Of a stretch of 64,000 bases of DNA, positions 46,626-55,160 are shown piece after piece. The stretch comes from Planctomycetota bacterium (GTDB lineage: Bacteria > Planctomycetota > UBA1135), in the NCBI GenBank assembly GCA_004295085.1, contig SHNF01000009.1, positions 372,001-436,000 of the forward strand. Reading direction: 5' to 3'. The position numbers and the translations under genes were made by a program. The number at the start of each line of letters is the position of its first letter. The stretch's first letter is position 1. The notes below the pieces were generated by a model. It made no database searches. It saw only the letters and a program-made list of their open reading frames with translations, and was not told the origin of the DNA.

Positions 46626-48179
46626 ATGCGTATCTTCGAAATCTTCTGCTTCCCGCTGGCGGCCGGCCTGGCCGCCGCTTTCTCCACGGCAGCGCCCGCC
46701 CAGGACACCAACGGCGACGGCTACGACGAGCTGGCCGTCGGCGTTCCCTTCGAGGAGGTGAACGGCGACGCCTACGCCGGCGCGGCCAATGTCCTCTACG
46801 GCAGCTTGAACGGACTCGGAGGCACGATTCTGGACGAGATCTGGCACCAGGACAGCCCCGACATCGTGGGCCCCTCCGAGCCGGCTGACCACTTCGGCGC
46901 AGCCATGGCCTGGGGGGACTTCGACGGCGACGGGTTCGCCGACCTCGCCATCGGCGTTCCTCAAGAGGATGTCAACGGGGGCGCCGGCAACGTCAGCAAC
47001 GCCGGCGGAGTCCACGTCCTCTATGGAGGCCCCATCTGGGGACTGACCTCGGGCAGCAACTTCTTCTTCTCCCGCGCCGACGCGTGGGTCCCGCGCGGAC
47101 TGGACAAGGACGAGGGCTTCGGCAGCGCGCTGGCGGCCGGGGACTTCGACGACGACGGCTACGACGACCTGGCGGTCGGCATCCCCTACACGGACGATCT
47201 CGGCACCGGCGCGCAGAATTCCGGCTCGATCATCGTCGTGCGCGGCGGCAGCCAGGGCCTGCTTCAATCCGGCGTGAAGGAGTGGTCACAGGCCGGCTCG
47301 ATCAAGGACGAGCCCGAGACCGACGACAGGTTCGGGGCGGTCCTCGCCGTGGGCGACTTCAACGAGGACGGAACGGACGATCTCGCCATCACCGCCCAGA
47401 CGGAAGTGAGGCCTCCCAACGTTGGGTACGGCGCTGTCCACGTACTCTACGGGGCCGACGGCACGGGGCTGCAGGCCGACGGCAACCAGATCCTGACTCG
47501 CTACGAGGTCGGATTCGGCATCGGCGCGGCAGGTGGAGAGTTGTTCGGAAGCAGTCTCGCCGCTGGCAACTTTGACGGCCAAGGCGCTGACGAGCTCGCC
47601 ATCGGCTCCTACGCGGCCATGGTCGGCTCGGTGATCCGCGCTGGGCAGGTCTACGAGGTGCCCGGAGCGCCCGACGGCCTGGTGCGCAACGCCACTGTTG
47701 CCTGGAGCCAGGACTCGGCCGGGATTGCGGGCACGGCACAGCCGAACGACTTTTTCGGCTATGCCCTGTGCGCCGGCAACTTTGACGCCGACTATACAGA
47801 CGATCTTGCGATATCGGCCTACGGAGAGGATTACGGGAAGGGCGTGGTCCACGTCCTCGAAGGCAGGTACCAAGCTGGGTTGACTTCCTCCAACTCGCAG
47901 CTGTTCTGGGAAGACGACATTCCCGGCGCACATTCCACCTCCAATGCCCACTTCGGCGCCGCCCTCGCCTGCGGCCGCTACGACAACGACGGCCCTTCCG
48001 ACCTCGCGATCGGCACGCCGGGGGAGGACCTTCCCGGGCTGATGGACGTCGGCGCGGTCCACGTCATCTACGGCACGTATGGCTTCGGCCTCGGCGACGA
48101 CAGGGAGACCTGGTTCCAGTCCGCCGCTGATGGCCAGGTGGAGCCCGGCGACCAATTCGGCCAGGTGTTCGGCCGCTAA
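46626..48179 (+). CDS. Secreted FG-GAP repeat beta-propeller protein
   Basis: The 517-residue protein has a signal peptide (cleavage near AAPAQ). Seven integrin-alpha-like FG-GAP blades follow, each with a DxDxDG-type loop and a downstream LAIG or LAVG, such as GDFDGDGFADLAIGVPQED, GDFDDDGYDDLAVGIPY and GNFDADYTDDLAISAYGED. Such propellers bind calcium and serve as surface adhesins or binding proteins. It is 85 bases after the kinase gene, and CTATCCCG at 46581-46588 may be its own promoter. The transcript end meets a long inverted repeat at 48182-48250. Confidence 0.85.
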   Translation: MRIFEIFCFPLAAGLAAAFSTAAPAQDTNGDGYDELAVGVPFEEVNGDAYAGAANVLYGSLNGLGGTILDEIWHQDSPDIVGPSEPADHFGAAMAWGDFDGDGFADLAIGVPQEDVNGGAGNVSNAGGVHVLYGGPIWGLTSGSNFFFSRADAWVPRGLDKDEGFGSALAAGDFDDDGYDDLAVGIPYTDDLGTGAQNSGSIIVVRGGSQGLLQSGVKEWSQAGSIKDEPETDDRFGAVLAVGDFNEDGTDDLAITAQTEVRPPNVGYGAVHVLYGADGTGLQADGNQILTRYEVGFGIGAAGGELFGSSLAAGNFDGQGADELAIGSYAAMVGSVIRAGQVYEVPGAPDGLVRNATVAWSQDSAGIAGTAQPNDFFGYALCAGNFDADYTDDLAISAYGEDYGKGVVHVLEGRYQAGLTSSNSQLFWEDDIPGAHSTSNAHFGAALACGRYDNDGPSDLAIGTPGEDLPGLMDVGAVHVIYGTYGFGLGDDRETWFQSAADGQVEPGDQFGQVFGR

Positions 48180-48181
48180 CG

Positions 48182-48250
48182 AATATGAGGGGTCAGACTT
48201 CCATATTCCGAGCGCGGCGGCCGGAATATGGAAGTCTGACCCCTCATATT
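48182..48250. repeat. 29-base perfect inverted repeat with GGGGTCAGAC core
   Basis: Arms at 48182-48210 and 48222-48250 are exact complements around an 11-base GC-rich loop. Each arm holds AATATGAGGGGTCAGAC and the TTCCATATTCC end. It lies between the convergent FG-GAP and fabG genes and supplies the fabG TGA stop. It resembles REP/BIME elements mobilised by RAYT-type transposases; no transposase is present. As RNA it would be a strong two-way terminator-like hairpin. Confidence 0.85.
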
Positions 48251-48969
48251 GCCAGGCCACCGTCGATCGTGAAGACCTGGCCGGTGACGTAGCTCGCATC
48301 CTCGTCCAGCAGGTAGCGCACCAGGCGCGCCACCTCCTGCACGCTGCCGAAGCGGCCTGCCGGGATGAGCTTCTTGAGCTCCTCGCGCGTCTTCTCCGGC
48401 ATGGCGGCGGTCATCTCGGTCTCGATGTAGCCGGGCGCGACCACGTTGACCGTGATGCCCTGCGCGGCGACCTCCTTGGCCAAGGCCTTGCTCAGCCCGA
48501 TGATGCCAGCCTTGGTCGCCGCGTAGTTGACCTGCCCCTTGTTGCCGATCAGGCCGCTCACCGAGCCCATGTTGACGATGCGGCCTTCCTTGCGCTTCAC
48601 CATGCCGAAAGCCACCGCGCGGCAGAAGTTGAACACTCCGGTCAGGTTGGTGTCCAGGACGTCGTGCCAGTCCTCCTTCTTCATCATCACCAGCAGCTGG
48701 TCGCGCGTGATCCCGGCGTTGTTCACCAGCCCGTAGAGCGGCCCGAAGCGCTCGCTGGCCTGCTTGACTGTGGCCTGCACCGCTTCCAGGGACCGCCCGT
48801 CGCACTGGAAGGCGGCCACCGTCTCGGAAGCCAGGGCTTCCGCCTCCTGGGCCCGGGAAAGGTACGTGAACGCGACCTTCGCTCCGTGTGCGGCCAGATC
48901 GCGCACGATCTCGCGGCCGATGCCGCGGCTGCCGCCGGTGACGAGAATGGTCCGGTCTTGGAGGCTCAA
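48244..48969 (-). CDS. fabG: 3-oxoacyl-ACP reductase
   Basis: The 241-residue SDR has the NADPH loop TGGSRGIG (11-18), NNAG (83-86) and the catalytic Ser136, Tyr149 and Lys153 (VNMGSVSGLIGNKGQVNYAATKAG), with the FabG-typical FTIDGG end. It reduces beta-ketoacyl-ACP. It is the last gene of the minus-strand lipid/polyketide operon, 47 bases after the radical SAM gene, and its TGA stop falls inside the long inverted repeat. It probably provides the ketoreduction step for that pathway. Confidence 0.9.
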   Translation of the reverse strand: MSLQDRTILVTGGSRGIGREIVRDLAAHGAKVAFTYLSRAQEAEALASETVAAFQCDGRSLEAVQATVKQASERFGPLYGLVNNAGITRDQLLVMMKKEDWHDVLDTNLTGVFNFCRAVAFGMVKRKEGRIVNMGSVSGLIGNKGQVNYAATKAGIIGLSKALAKEVAAQGITVNVVAPGYIETEMTAAMPEKTREELKKLIPAGRFGSVQEVARLVRYLLDEDASYVTGQVFTIDGGLAI

Positions 48970-49016
48970 GGCCGGACCATTCCCTTCCAGAAACCGTTAC
49001 TCGAAATCCGTCGTCC

Positions 49017-50453
49017 TCAGGCGGCCGTCGCCACCATGAGGCCGCGCTCCTTCACGACCTTTTGGTACAGGCCGGATTCGCGCAGCTCGTACAGGTTCCG
49101 GAGCACTTGCCGGAAGACCTTGTCCCAGTCCATGCCGACCTTGTAGGCGAACATGGCGGTGCGGCGGTTGCCGTTGCGCTTCAGGGTCTCGATGAAGCGC
49201 TTCTTCAGGTTCTCCTCGCCGTACATGTGGTCGTACAGGTACTGCATCCCCTCGATGAACTCGTCGAGGGTCATGTGGCTCAGTGTGTGCGTGAGGTTGG
49301 CGGTGTCGTAGTACTGCCAGTCGTCGGGAAAGTCGGTGCGCAGCAGCCGGTTCTCCTGCACCATGCGCTTGTACAGGGCCGTCTCGGGGAACGGGCAGTG
49401 CACGCCGAAGGTCAGCACGTCGATGGAATGCTCCAGGAGATAATCGGTCATCGTCTTGAAGCAGTCCTTGGTCTGGAAGTCCGCACCCCAGATCACCGAC
49501 GCCCACACGATCATGCCGGCGTCGTGGATGTTCTGGATGGCGGAGGCATAGTTCTCCACCCCGGTCTTCAGGTTGCTGCCCTTGCGCATCTTGCGCAGGA
49601 CCTGCTCGTCGGTGGATTCCATGCCGATCAGGAAGCCGAGGCAGCCGCTGTCCCCCATGTACTTGAGGGCTTCCTTGTCGTGGCCGGTGCTGAACTGGGT
49701 GAAGCCGAACCAGTCCTTGTAGATGCCGCGGTCCACCATGCCCTTGAACAGCTTGCGCGCCCGCTCGTTGGACTCGGGCTTGTAGCCGTAGAAGTTGTCC
49801 TCGGCGAACATGAGGCCGCGGAACGGCGTCGCCTCCATCTCGTTCAGGACGTCCTCCACGTCGCGCTCGCGGAAGGTCTTGCCCTGGGCCAGGGGCACCG
49901 AGCAGAACTCGCAGCGCCACGGGCAGCCCTTGGTGGTGATGATGGAGGAGTACTTGTAGCCGTACTTGGCGTGGGCCCACTCACGGTCCGGCCACACCTT
50001 CAGGTACTCCAGTTCCGGGAAGCCGCCGTCGTACAGCTTCTGCAGCTTGCCTTCCTTGAAGTCGGACAGCAGGCGGCGCCAGACCATTTCGACTTCGCCG
50101 GTCACGACCGCGTCCACGTGGTCCACGGCCTCCACCGTGGCCGTGATGGCGTGCGTCCCGCCCATGACTGTCTTGATGCCGGCGCGGCGGCACGCCTCCG
50201 CGATCTTGTAGCCCCGTCCCGCCTGATAGGTGAGCGCCGTAATGCCGACCAGGTCGGCGTCGAACGTGAGCTTGCCATTCTCGTCGATGGCGTCGTCCCG
50301 GGTCTCGTCAATGAGGTCGATCTCCCACTCGTCGCGGGGCGTGTGCGCGGCGATGTAGGCCAGGTTCAGCGGCATCTGCACGATGACGCGGATGTCCTCT
50401 TCGCCGTAGCGCCCTTGCGGGTGCGGGTTGATCAGCACGAGTTTCTTCTTCAT
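49017..50453 (-). CDS. Radical SAM enzyme with B12-binding-like N-terminal domain
   Basis: The 478-residue protein starts with a Rossmann-like domain of the cobalamin-binding type (residues 1-150, VGITALTYQAGRGYKIAEAC, VMGGTHAITATVEAVDHVD); the DxHxxG motif is not seen, as in many class members. The radical SAM core has Cys177, 181 and 184 in GCPWRCEFCS, and further motifs MFAEDNFYG and FLIGMESTDEQVLRKMRKG. It belongs to the group of B12-domain radical SAM proteins. Its ATGA overlap with the upstream CrtI-like gene and position in a fatty-acid-type operon suggest chemistry on an acyl chain, such as cyclisation, methylation or desaturation (inference). Confidence 0.9.
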   Translation of the reverse strand: MKKKLVLINPHPQGRYGEEDIRVIVQMPLNLAYIAAHTPRDEWEIDLIDETRDDAIDENGKLTFDADLVGITALTYQAGRGYKIAEACRRAGIKTVMGGTHAITATVEAVDHVDAVVTGEVEMVWRRLLSDFKEGKLQKLYDGGFPELEYLKVWPDREWAHAKYGYKYSSIITTKGCPWRCEFCSVPLAQGKTFRERDVEDVLNEMEATPFRGLMFAEDNFYGYKPESNERARKLFKGMVDRGIYKDWFGFTQFSTGHDKEALKYMGDSGCLGFLIGMESTDEQVLRKMRKGSNLKTGVENYASAIQNIHDAGMIVWASVIWGADFQTKDCFKTMTDYLLEHSIDVLTFGVHCPFPETALYKRMVQENRLLRTDFPDDWQYYDTANLTHTLSHMTLDEFIEGMQYLYDHMYGEENLKKRFIETLKRNGNRRTAMFAYKVGMDWDKVFRQVLRNLYELRESGLYQKVVKERGLMVATAA

Positions 50454-51898
50454 GGAGAGGCCCGTTCGAGATTGCGGAGTTTCCGGAGTATGCGGTTCGC
50501 CACCAACCAGCCCGAGGCGGCCACGGCGGCGACGCCCGGCCCGGGCATCGTCCACTGGCCGGCGAGGTACAGGCCGTCAAGGGAAGTCTCCGGGGCCAGA
50601 CGGCGGTCGCCGGACTGGTCGGGGAGGACGGCCCAGCCATAAGCCACGCCGTCCTTCGCCAGGGTGTAGCGCTGCAAGGTGCGCGGAGTCGCGCACTCCA
50701 CGTGCTTGACGAAGTCGCCGAGCCGGGGGGTCCGGGTCTCAAGAAAACGCGTCACGGAGCGCACCATGGCGTCACGATCTTCCTGCCAGGCCCGATACGC
50801 GGAGGCCTCGGTTCGAACGCCGACCGTAGCCGACAGGATCTGGTCACCGTTCGCAGCGAGGCGGGAGTCGTAACGGGTGGTTATCGAAAGATAAATCCAG
50901 TTTACAGCGCCTTCGCAGTCCTGCGCACCAGGAAAATAGAAGCCTCTGGGAAGATCGTGCAGGGCCAGTTCCGGCGCCAGGGCCATATACAAGCCGTAGT
51001 AGGACGAGGACGGGACCAGCCGCTGGATGCGGGATCGCTCCCCGGGGCAGACCTCGGCGGGGAGGAGGTCCTCGAACAAGGTGCGGGCGTCGGCGTTGCA
51101 CACGACGATCCCGGCGCGCACCGTTCGACCGTCTTCCAGCCGGATCCCAGCGGCCCTCCCCCCCTCCACCAGCACTTCCTGGACCCGGTGTTTCAACAGG
51201 ACGTGGCCGCCCTGCTCGAGCAGGTTCCGGGCCAGGTTGTCGCTGAAGCTCTGCGTGCTGCCCAGCGGGTACCAGGCGCCGTCCCGCAGGTAGCTCACCA
51301 GCATCTGCGCCATGCCCACCGCCGAGACCGAGGACAGCGGCGGGCCGAGGTAGCCCCACTGGCCGCCCAGGACCCGGATCAGGCGCTCGTCCTCCAGGTG
51401 CTCGGCGGCCATCTCCTGGAAGGTGCGGCCGACGTAGCGCTCCAGCAGCTCCCCCTGATGGCGGAAGATCTGCCGGTTCAGCCGGACCAGCATCTGGAAG
51501 AAGGCCGGGATCCGCTCCGCCTGGTGCGGGAACAAGCCGGCCAGCCGCTGCTGGTACTGGTCCAAGTCGGCCGGCACCTCGACCTCGAGGTCCTCGAACA
51601 GCAGGTGATCCATGGGATCGAGGCGCACGAACTCCTGGCGGATGCCGAACTGCTTGAGGATCTGCCCCACGGTCCCATACTTGCCGCAGCCGCCGATGTG
51701 GTGCACGCAGGCGTCGAAGCGGTAGTTCTTGCGCGGGAAGGCGGTGCAGTAGCCCCCGACCAGGTAGTGGTGGTCGCACAGCAGGACCGAGAGCCCGGCG
51801 CGGCGCAGGAAGCCCGCGCACACCAGCCCGCCCACGCCGGCGCCGATCACGACGGCGTCATACGCCGGCCGCAGCTCGGAGCGCTTGATGGAGATCAT
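50450..51898 (-). CDS. CrtI-like FAD-dependent oxidoreductase (phytoene desaturase family)
   Basis: The 482-residue protein has the FAD-binding loop VVIGAGVGGLVCAGFLRRAG and the following VLLCDHHYLVGGYCTAF. At the C-terminus DGLYLAGQWTMPGPGVAAVA is the second FAD motif of phytoene-desaturase-like enzymes. This family does carotenoid desaturation and isomerisation and also acts in other polyene-type lipid pathways. No phytoene synthase or other carotenoid gene is in the window, so its place between KS and radical SAM genes points to desaturation or isomerisation of an ACP-bound or free acyl chain. It is 7 bases after KS-beta and overlaps the radical SAM gene by 4. Confidence 0.88.
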   Translation of the reverse strand: MISIKRSELRPAYDAVVIGAGVGGLVCAGFLRRAGLSVLLCDHHYLVGGYCTAFPRKNYRFDACVHHIGGCGKYGTVGQILKQFGIRQEFVRLDPMDHLLFEDLEVEVPADLDQYQQRLAGLFPHQAERIPAFFQMLVRLNRQIFRHQGELLERYVGRTFQEMAAEHLEDERLIRVLGGQWGYLGPPLSSVSAVGMAQMLVSYLRDGAWYPLGSTQSFSDNLARNLLEQGGHVLLKHRVQEVLVEGGRAAGIRLEDGRTVRAGIVVCNADARTLFEDLLPAEVCPGERSRIQRLVPSSSYYGLYMALAPELALHDLPRGFYFPGAQDCEGAVNWIYLSITTRYDSRLAANGDQILSATVGVRTEASAYRAWQEDRDAMVRSVTRFLETRTPRLGDFVKHVECATPRTLQRYTLAKDGVAYGWAVLPDQSGDRRLAPETSLDGLYLAGQWTMPGPGVAAVAASGWLVANRILRKLRNLERASP

Positions 51899-51905
51899 CC
51901 CGGCG

Positions 51906-53048
51906 TCAGTGTGCGCGACTGACGATCACCGCGGAGCACGGGCCTTCCGGATCGCGCGCGGTCACGAGCGCGTGCGCGAGAACCGCGGCGCGCGGCTGGC
52001 CGCGCACGAGGTCGAGGTCGGCGAAGTCAGGGTCCACCGCGCTCAGGCGCGCGATCGGCGGAATGCGGCCGGTGCGCAGGGCTTCGATCGCCACGGCGAC
52101 GCCGATGGCGCCGCTGGCCTCCAGGCAGTCGCCCGTGGCCGCCTTGGGCGCGGTGACGGGAGCCCGGATCCCGAGGTCCCGCAGCGCATGGCCCTCCTCG
52201 AGGTCCACGGCCGGACTGCCGGAGGCGAACGCGATCACGCAGGAGACGCCCTGAGCGGGCAGCTGCGCGGAGGCGAGAGCGGCGGCTACCGCCTCCTGCA
52301 CGCCATCCGCCGCGGTCGTGAACGCGCAGCCGTAGCCCGAGAGGCGGGCCAGCGGGGCCGCGCCGCGCTTCGCGGCGGCCGGCGCCGTTTCCAGCACGAA
52401 CATGGCGCCGCCCTCGGCCAGCGCGGGGCCGCGGCGGCCGGTGGAGAACGGGATCGCGCCCGCGCCGGGCGGGATCATGCGGCCGGCCTTGGTGTAGCCT
52501 TCGTTGATCTCGGGCGACTTGCCCAGCGCCGCGCCGCACAGCAGCGCGCCGATGCGGCCGCGCTCCAGCATCCCGGCGGCGTAGTCCAGCGCGTCGAGCG
52601 CAGAAGCCAGCCCGGTGCTGATCGTGGTATTGAGGCCGGGCATGTTGAACTGCATGGACACGCGGCCGGCCGGCTGGTTGATGGTGGTGTTGGCGAAGTC
52701 GGCCGGGTTGACGTACTGCGGGCCTTCCTTGACCGACTCCTGGTCGAATTCGGCGATGGCCTGGATGCTGCCGTGGGTGCTGCCGATCACGACGCCAAGC
52801 TCCTCGGGCGCGTACACGGACTGGCCGGCGCCCAGGCCCGCCTCCGCCAGCGCGAGCTGGGCGCCGGAGCCGAGCAGCAGCGCGGTGCGGTCCCAGTGGC
52901 GCAGGCCCTTGTCGCCCAGGTACTTCACCGGGTCGAAGGACGGAATCTCGCCGTCCCCCGCCTGCCCGCTGAGGAGCCAGCGGAACGCGGTTTCGCGGCC
53001 GATGCCGAGCGTGGTCAGCAGGCCGGCGCCGGTGATGACGACGTTCAT
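51906..53048 (-). CDS. Beta-ketoacyl synthase-like protein lacking the catalytic Cys and His (KS-beta / chain-length-factor-like)
   Basis: The 380-residue protein has the thiolase fold of FabF, but the catalytic residues are replaced. The nucleophile region reads TTISTGLASALDAL, where Leu147 aligns with the Cys of TACAS. The first His motif (HGTGT) is replaced by FASGSPAVD, and the second (KSMIGH) by KAATGD; only the Lys is kept. In type II polyketide and aryl polyene systems such inactive partners pair with the active KS and set chain length. It overlaps the active KS by 4 bases (ATGA), the usual KS-alpha/KS-beta arrangement. Confidence 0.85.
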   Translation of the reverse strand: MNVVITGAGLLTTLGIGRETAFRWLLSGQAGDGEIPSFDPVKYLGDKGLRHWDRTALLLGSGAQLALAEAGLGAGQSVYAPEELGVVIGSTHGSIQAIAEFDQESVKEGPQYVNPADFANTTINQPAGRVSMQFNMPGLNTTISTGLASALDALDYAAGMLERGRIGALLCGAALGKSPEINEGYTKAGRMIPPGAGAIPFSTGRRGPALAEGGAMFVLETAPAAAKRGAAPLARLSGYGCAFTTAADGVQEAVAAALASAQLPAQGVSCVIAFASGSPAVDLEEGHALRDLGIRAPVTAPKAATGDCLEASGAIGVAVAIEALRTGRIPPIARLSAVDPDFADLDLVRGQPRAAVLAHALVTARDPEGPCSAVIVSRAH

Positions 53049-54274
53049 GCGCCCGGGCTCGCAAACACCACGCAGGAGTTGTTGCCGCCGAATGCGTAGG
53101 CGTTGTTCAGCGCGACCTGCACGCGCTTCTCCCGCGCCTTGTTGGGCACGTAGTCCAGGTCGCAGTCCGGATCCGGTGTCTCGTAGTTCATGGTCGGCGG
53201 GATCCAGCCCGTGTCCACTGCCAGCGAGCAGACGATGGCTTCCAGGGCGCTGGCCGCGCCCATGGTGTGGCCGATCATGGACTTGATGCTGCTGATCGGG
53301 GTCTTGCGCGCGGCCGCGCCCAGCACCGCCCTGATGGCGCTGCTCTCGATCTTGTCGTTGGCCTGCGTGCCGGTGCCGTGGGCGCTGATGTAGTCCACGT
53401 CATCCGCCTGCAGCCCGGCCTGCTGCATGGCCCGGCGCATGGCCAGCTGCACGCCGGCGCCCTCCGGGTGCGGCATGGTCGGGTGATAGGCGTCGCAGCT
53501 CAGGCCGTAGCCGCGGACCTCGGCATACACCCTGGCGCCGCGCCGGCGCGCCGATTCCAGGGTCTCGAGCACCAGGATGCCGGCGCCTTCTCCCGGCAGG
53601 ATGCCCTTGCGGTTCTTGTCGAAGGGCCGGCAGCGGTCGGCGGCGATGGCGAACATGCGCCCGAAGCCGGTGAACGAGACCACTGACAGCGGGTCGGCGC
53701 CGCCAGCCAGCACGAACGGCGCGCGGCCGCTGCGCAACCACTCGAAACCGATGCTGATGGCATAGTTGCCGGCCGCGCAGGCCGTCGGAACCACCTGATT
53801 CGGCCCGCGGAAGCCGTAGTGGCGGGCGACGTTGGCGGCAATGACGTGGCAGGGATACTTGGGGAAGTCGGCCGGATCGACCGCCTCCTTGTGCGGCCCG
53901 AAACGCTGCCGGTTCATCTTCTCCAGCACCGGGATCTCGCCGCCGGTGGTGCCGATGACGACGCCGGCGTGACGCAGCGGCGAGCGCGCGTCATCCCGGG
54001 GCGCGGGCAGGCGCGCGTCCTCGAGCGCCAGCTCCACGGCGGCGACCGCGAGCTGCGTGGCCGGCCCGGGGTCGCCCTGCAGCGACCGGGGGCGGAAGTC
54101 CTTCACCTCGCAGGCGCGATGCACCTTGTACATGGAGGTGTCGAACTTCATCACCTCGCCCGAGCCGTCGGCACCGGCGCGGATGGCGTTCCAGAACGCC
54201 TCCTTGCCGCTGCCCACGGGCGATACCGGGCCCAGGCCGGTGACGACGATGCGCTGCGAATCCGGGATAGTCAT
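53045..54274 (-). CDS. Beta-ketoacyl-ACP synthase II (KS-alpha)
   Basis: The 409-residue protein is an intact FabF-type synthase with Cys166 (VPTACAAGNYAIS), His299 (SAHGTGTQANDKIES), Lys331 and His336 (SIKSMIGHTMGAAS). It extends acyl-ACP by two carbons using malonyl-ACP. It is 35 bases downstream of the FabZ-like gene and coupled to KS-beta by ATGA, so the two probably form a heterodimer. The product length would be set by that pair. It could be called fabF, but its operon suggests a dedicated pathway rather than housekeeping synthesis. Confidence 0.93.
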   Translation of the reverse strand: MTIPDSQRIVVTGLGPVSPVGSGKEAFWNAIRAGADGSGEVMKFDTSMYKVHRACEVKDFRPRSLQGDPGPATQLAVAAVELALEDARLPAPRDDARSPLRHAGVVIGTTGGEIPVLEKMNRQRFGPHKEAVDPADFPKYPCHVIAANVARHYGFRGPNQVVPTACAAGNYAISIGFEWLRSGRAPFVLAGGADPLSVVSFTGFGRMFAIAADRCRPFDKNRKGILPGEGAGILVLETLESARRRGARVYAEVRGYGLSCDAYHPTMPHPEGAGVQLAMRRAMQQAGLQADDVDYISAHGTGTQANDKIESSAIRAVLGAAARKTPISSIKSMIGHTMGAASALEAIVCSLAVDTGWIPPTMNYETPDPDCDLDYVPNKAREKRVQVALNNAYAFGGNNSCVVFASPGA

Positions 54275-54309
54275 GATCAGGGCTCAGGGATGGGGCTGCG
54301 GGTCAGGGC

Positions 54310-54780
54310 TCAAGGCTCGGGCGGTTTCTTCTGCAAGGCTCCGGGGGGCAGGACGGACATGGTAAGCGTCGAGCGGGTGACCACCCGGCCGTCCACTTCG
54401 GCGCGCCCGCTGACCATGGCGGAGGCGCTGAAGAGCTTGTCCACCTGCACGGTGATGAAGAGCGTGTCGCCGGGGAACACCGGCTGCAGGAAGCGGGTCC
54501 GGGTGGTGCCGATGACGAAGACGCGGCCGCCGGCGGCCCGGTTCTCCTCCTCGCTCAGCCGGAACAACAGGATCGCAGCCTGAGCGATGGCCTCGCCAAT
54601 GAGCGCGCCCGGCATGACCGCCAGCTCCGGGAAGTGGCCCGGGAAGTACGGCTCCGCGCCTGAGACGTTCTTCTTGCAGACGATGCTGCGGCCCTTCTCC
54701 AGCTCCAGGACCCGGTCAATGAAGAGGAACGGAGGACCCTGCGGCAGGAGCCGCCGGACGCCCTCGAAGTCCAGGATCAT
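54310..54780 (-). CDS. 3-hydroxyacyl-ACP dehydratase, FabZ-like hotdog protein
   Basis: The 156-residue protein has the FabZ/FabA active-site pair His49 (YFPGHFPELAVMPGAL) and Glu63 (GEAIAQAA), and the start LPQGPPFLFIDRVLELEKG of FabZ. It removes water from 3-hydroxyacyl-ACP. It starts 2 bases after the ACP stop and belongs to the same operon. Retained double bonds would accumulate because no enoyl reductase is present in the operon, fitting a polyene-type product. Confidence 0.9.
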   Translation of the reverse strand: MILDFEGVRRLLPQGPPFLFIDRVLELEKGRSIVCKKNVSGAEPYFPGHFPELAVMPGALIGEAIAQAAILLFRLSEEENRAAGGRVFVIGTTRTRFLQPVFPGDTLFITVQVDKLFSASAMVSGRAEVDGRVVTRSTLTMSVLPPGALQKKPPEP

Positions 54781-54782
54781 CC

Positions 54783-55040
54783 CTAGGCGGCTGCTTCCGT
54801 GAGCCGGCGGCGCACCAGGTTGATGGTGGAGTCCAGGGTGGTGAGGTCGAGCACGTTCTCCTCCGGGATCTCGATCCGGTACTTCTTCTCCAGGCTGGCG
54901 AGGATCTCCAGGGCCAGCATGGAATCGATCCCCAGATCGGTCACGAAGTGCTGGCTGCGCTTGTCCCAGAGCTCGTTCCGGTCCATCTCTACGATCTGCG
55001 CCACCAGGTCGGTGACTTCCTTGTCAATGTTGTCCGGCAT
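54783..55040 (-). CDS. Acyl carrier protein
   Basis: The 85-residue acidic protein has Ser40 in LGIDSMLALEIL, the phosphopantetheine attachment site, and the four-helix layout of ACPs. DSM instead of the DSL of most fatty-acid ACPs suggests a specialised carrier. It is the first gene of the operon and probably carries the growing chain for KS-alpha, KS-beta, FabZ and FabG. No phosphopantetheinyl transferase is in the window. Confidence 0.93.
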   Translation of the reverse strand: MPDNIDKEVTDLVAQIVEMDRNELWDKRSQHFVTDLGIDSMLALEILASLEKKYRIEIPEENVLDLTTLDSTINLVRRRLTEAAA

Positions 55041-55160
55041 GGGGGTGCCTTGGCGTGCTTGTGAGGGGGTAGGGCGAGATTACCCGAGGGGGATCCTAGC
55101 AACCGCCCCCAGGGACGGCAGGGGCGCCACGCCTCGACACCCGGCCCGGAAGCGGGGATC
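55041..55160. promoter_or_regulatory. Divergent promoter region of the lipid/polyketide operon
   Basis: The 120 bases separate the ACP start (minus) from the membrane protein start (plus). On the minus strand TAATCT (55077-55082) is 36 bases before the ACP start and could be a -10 box. No clear operator was seen. Confidence 0.35.

Noticed and set aside
49017..51898. Carotenoid cluster because of the CrtI-like enzyme
   Set aside because: No phytoene synthase, cyclase or geranylgeranyl synthase nearby; all neighbours are ACP-based synthase genes.
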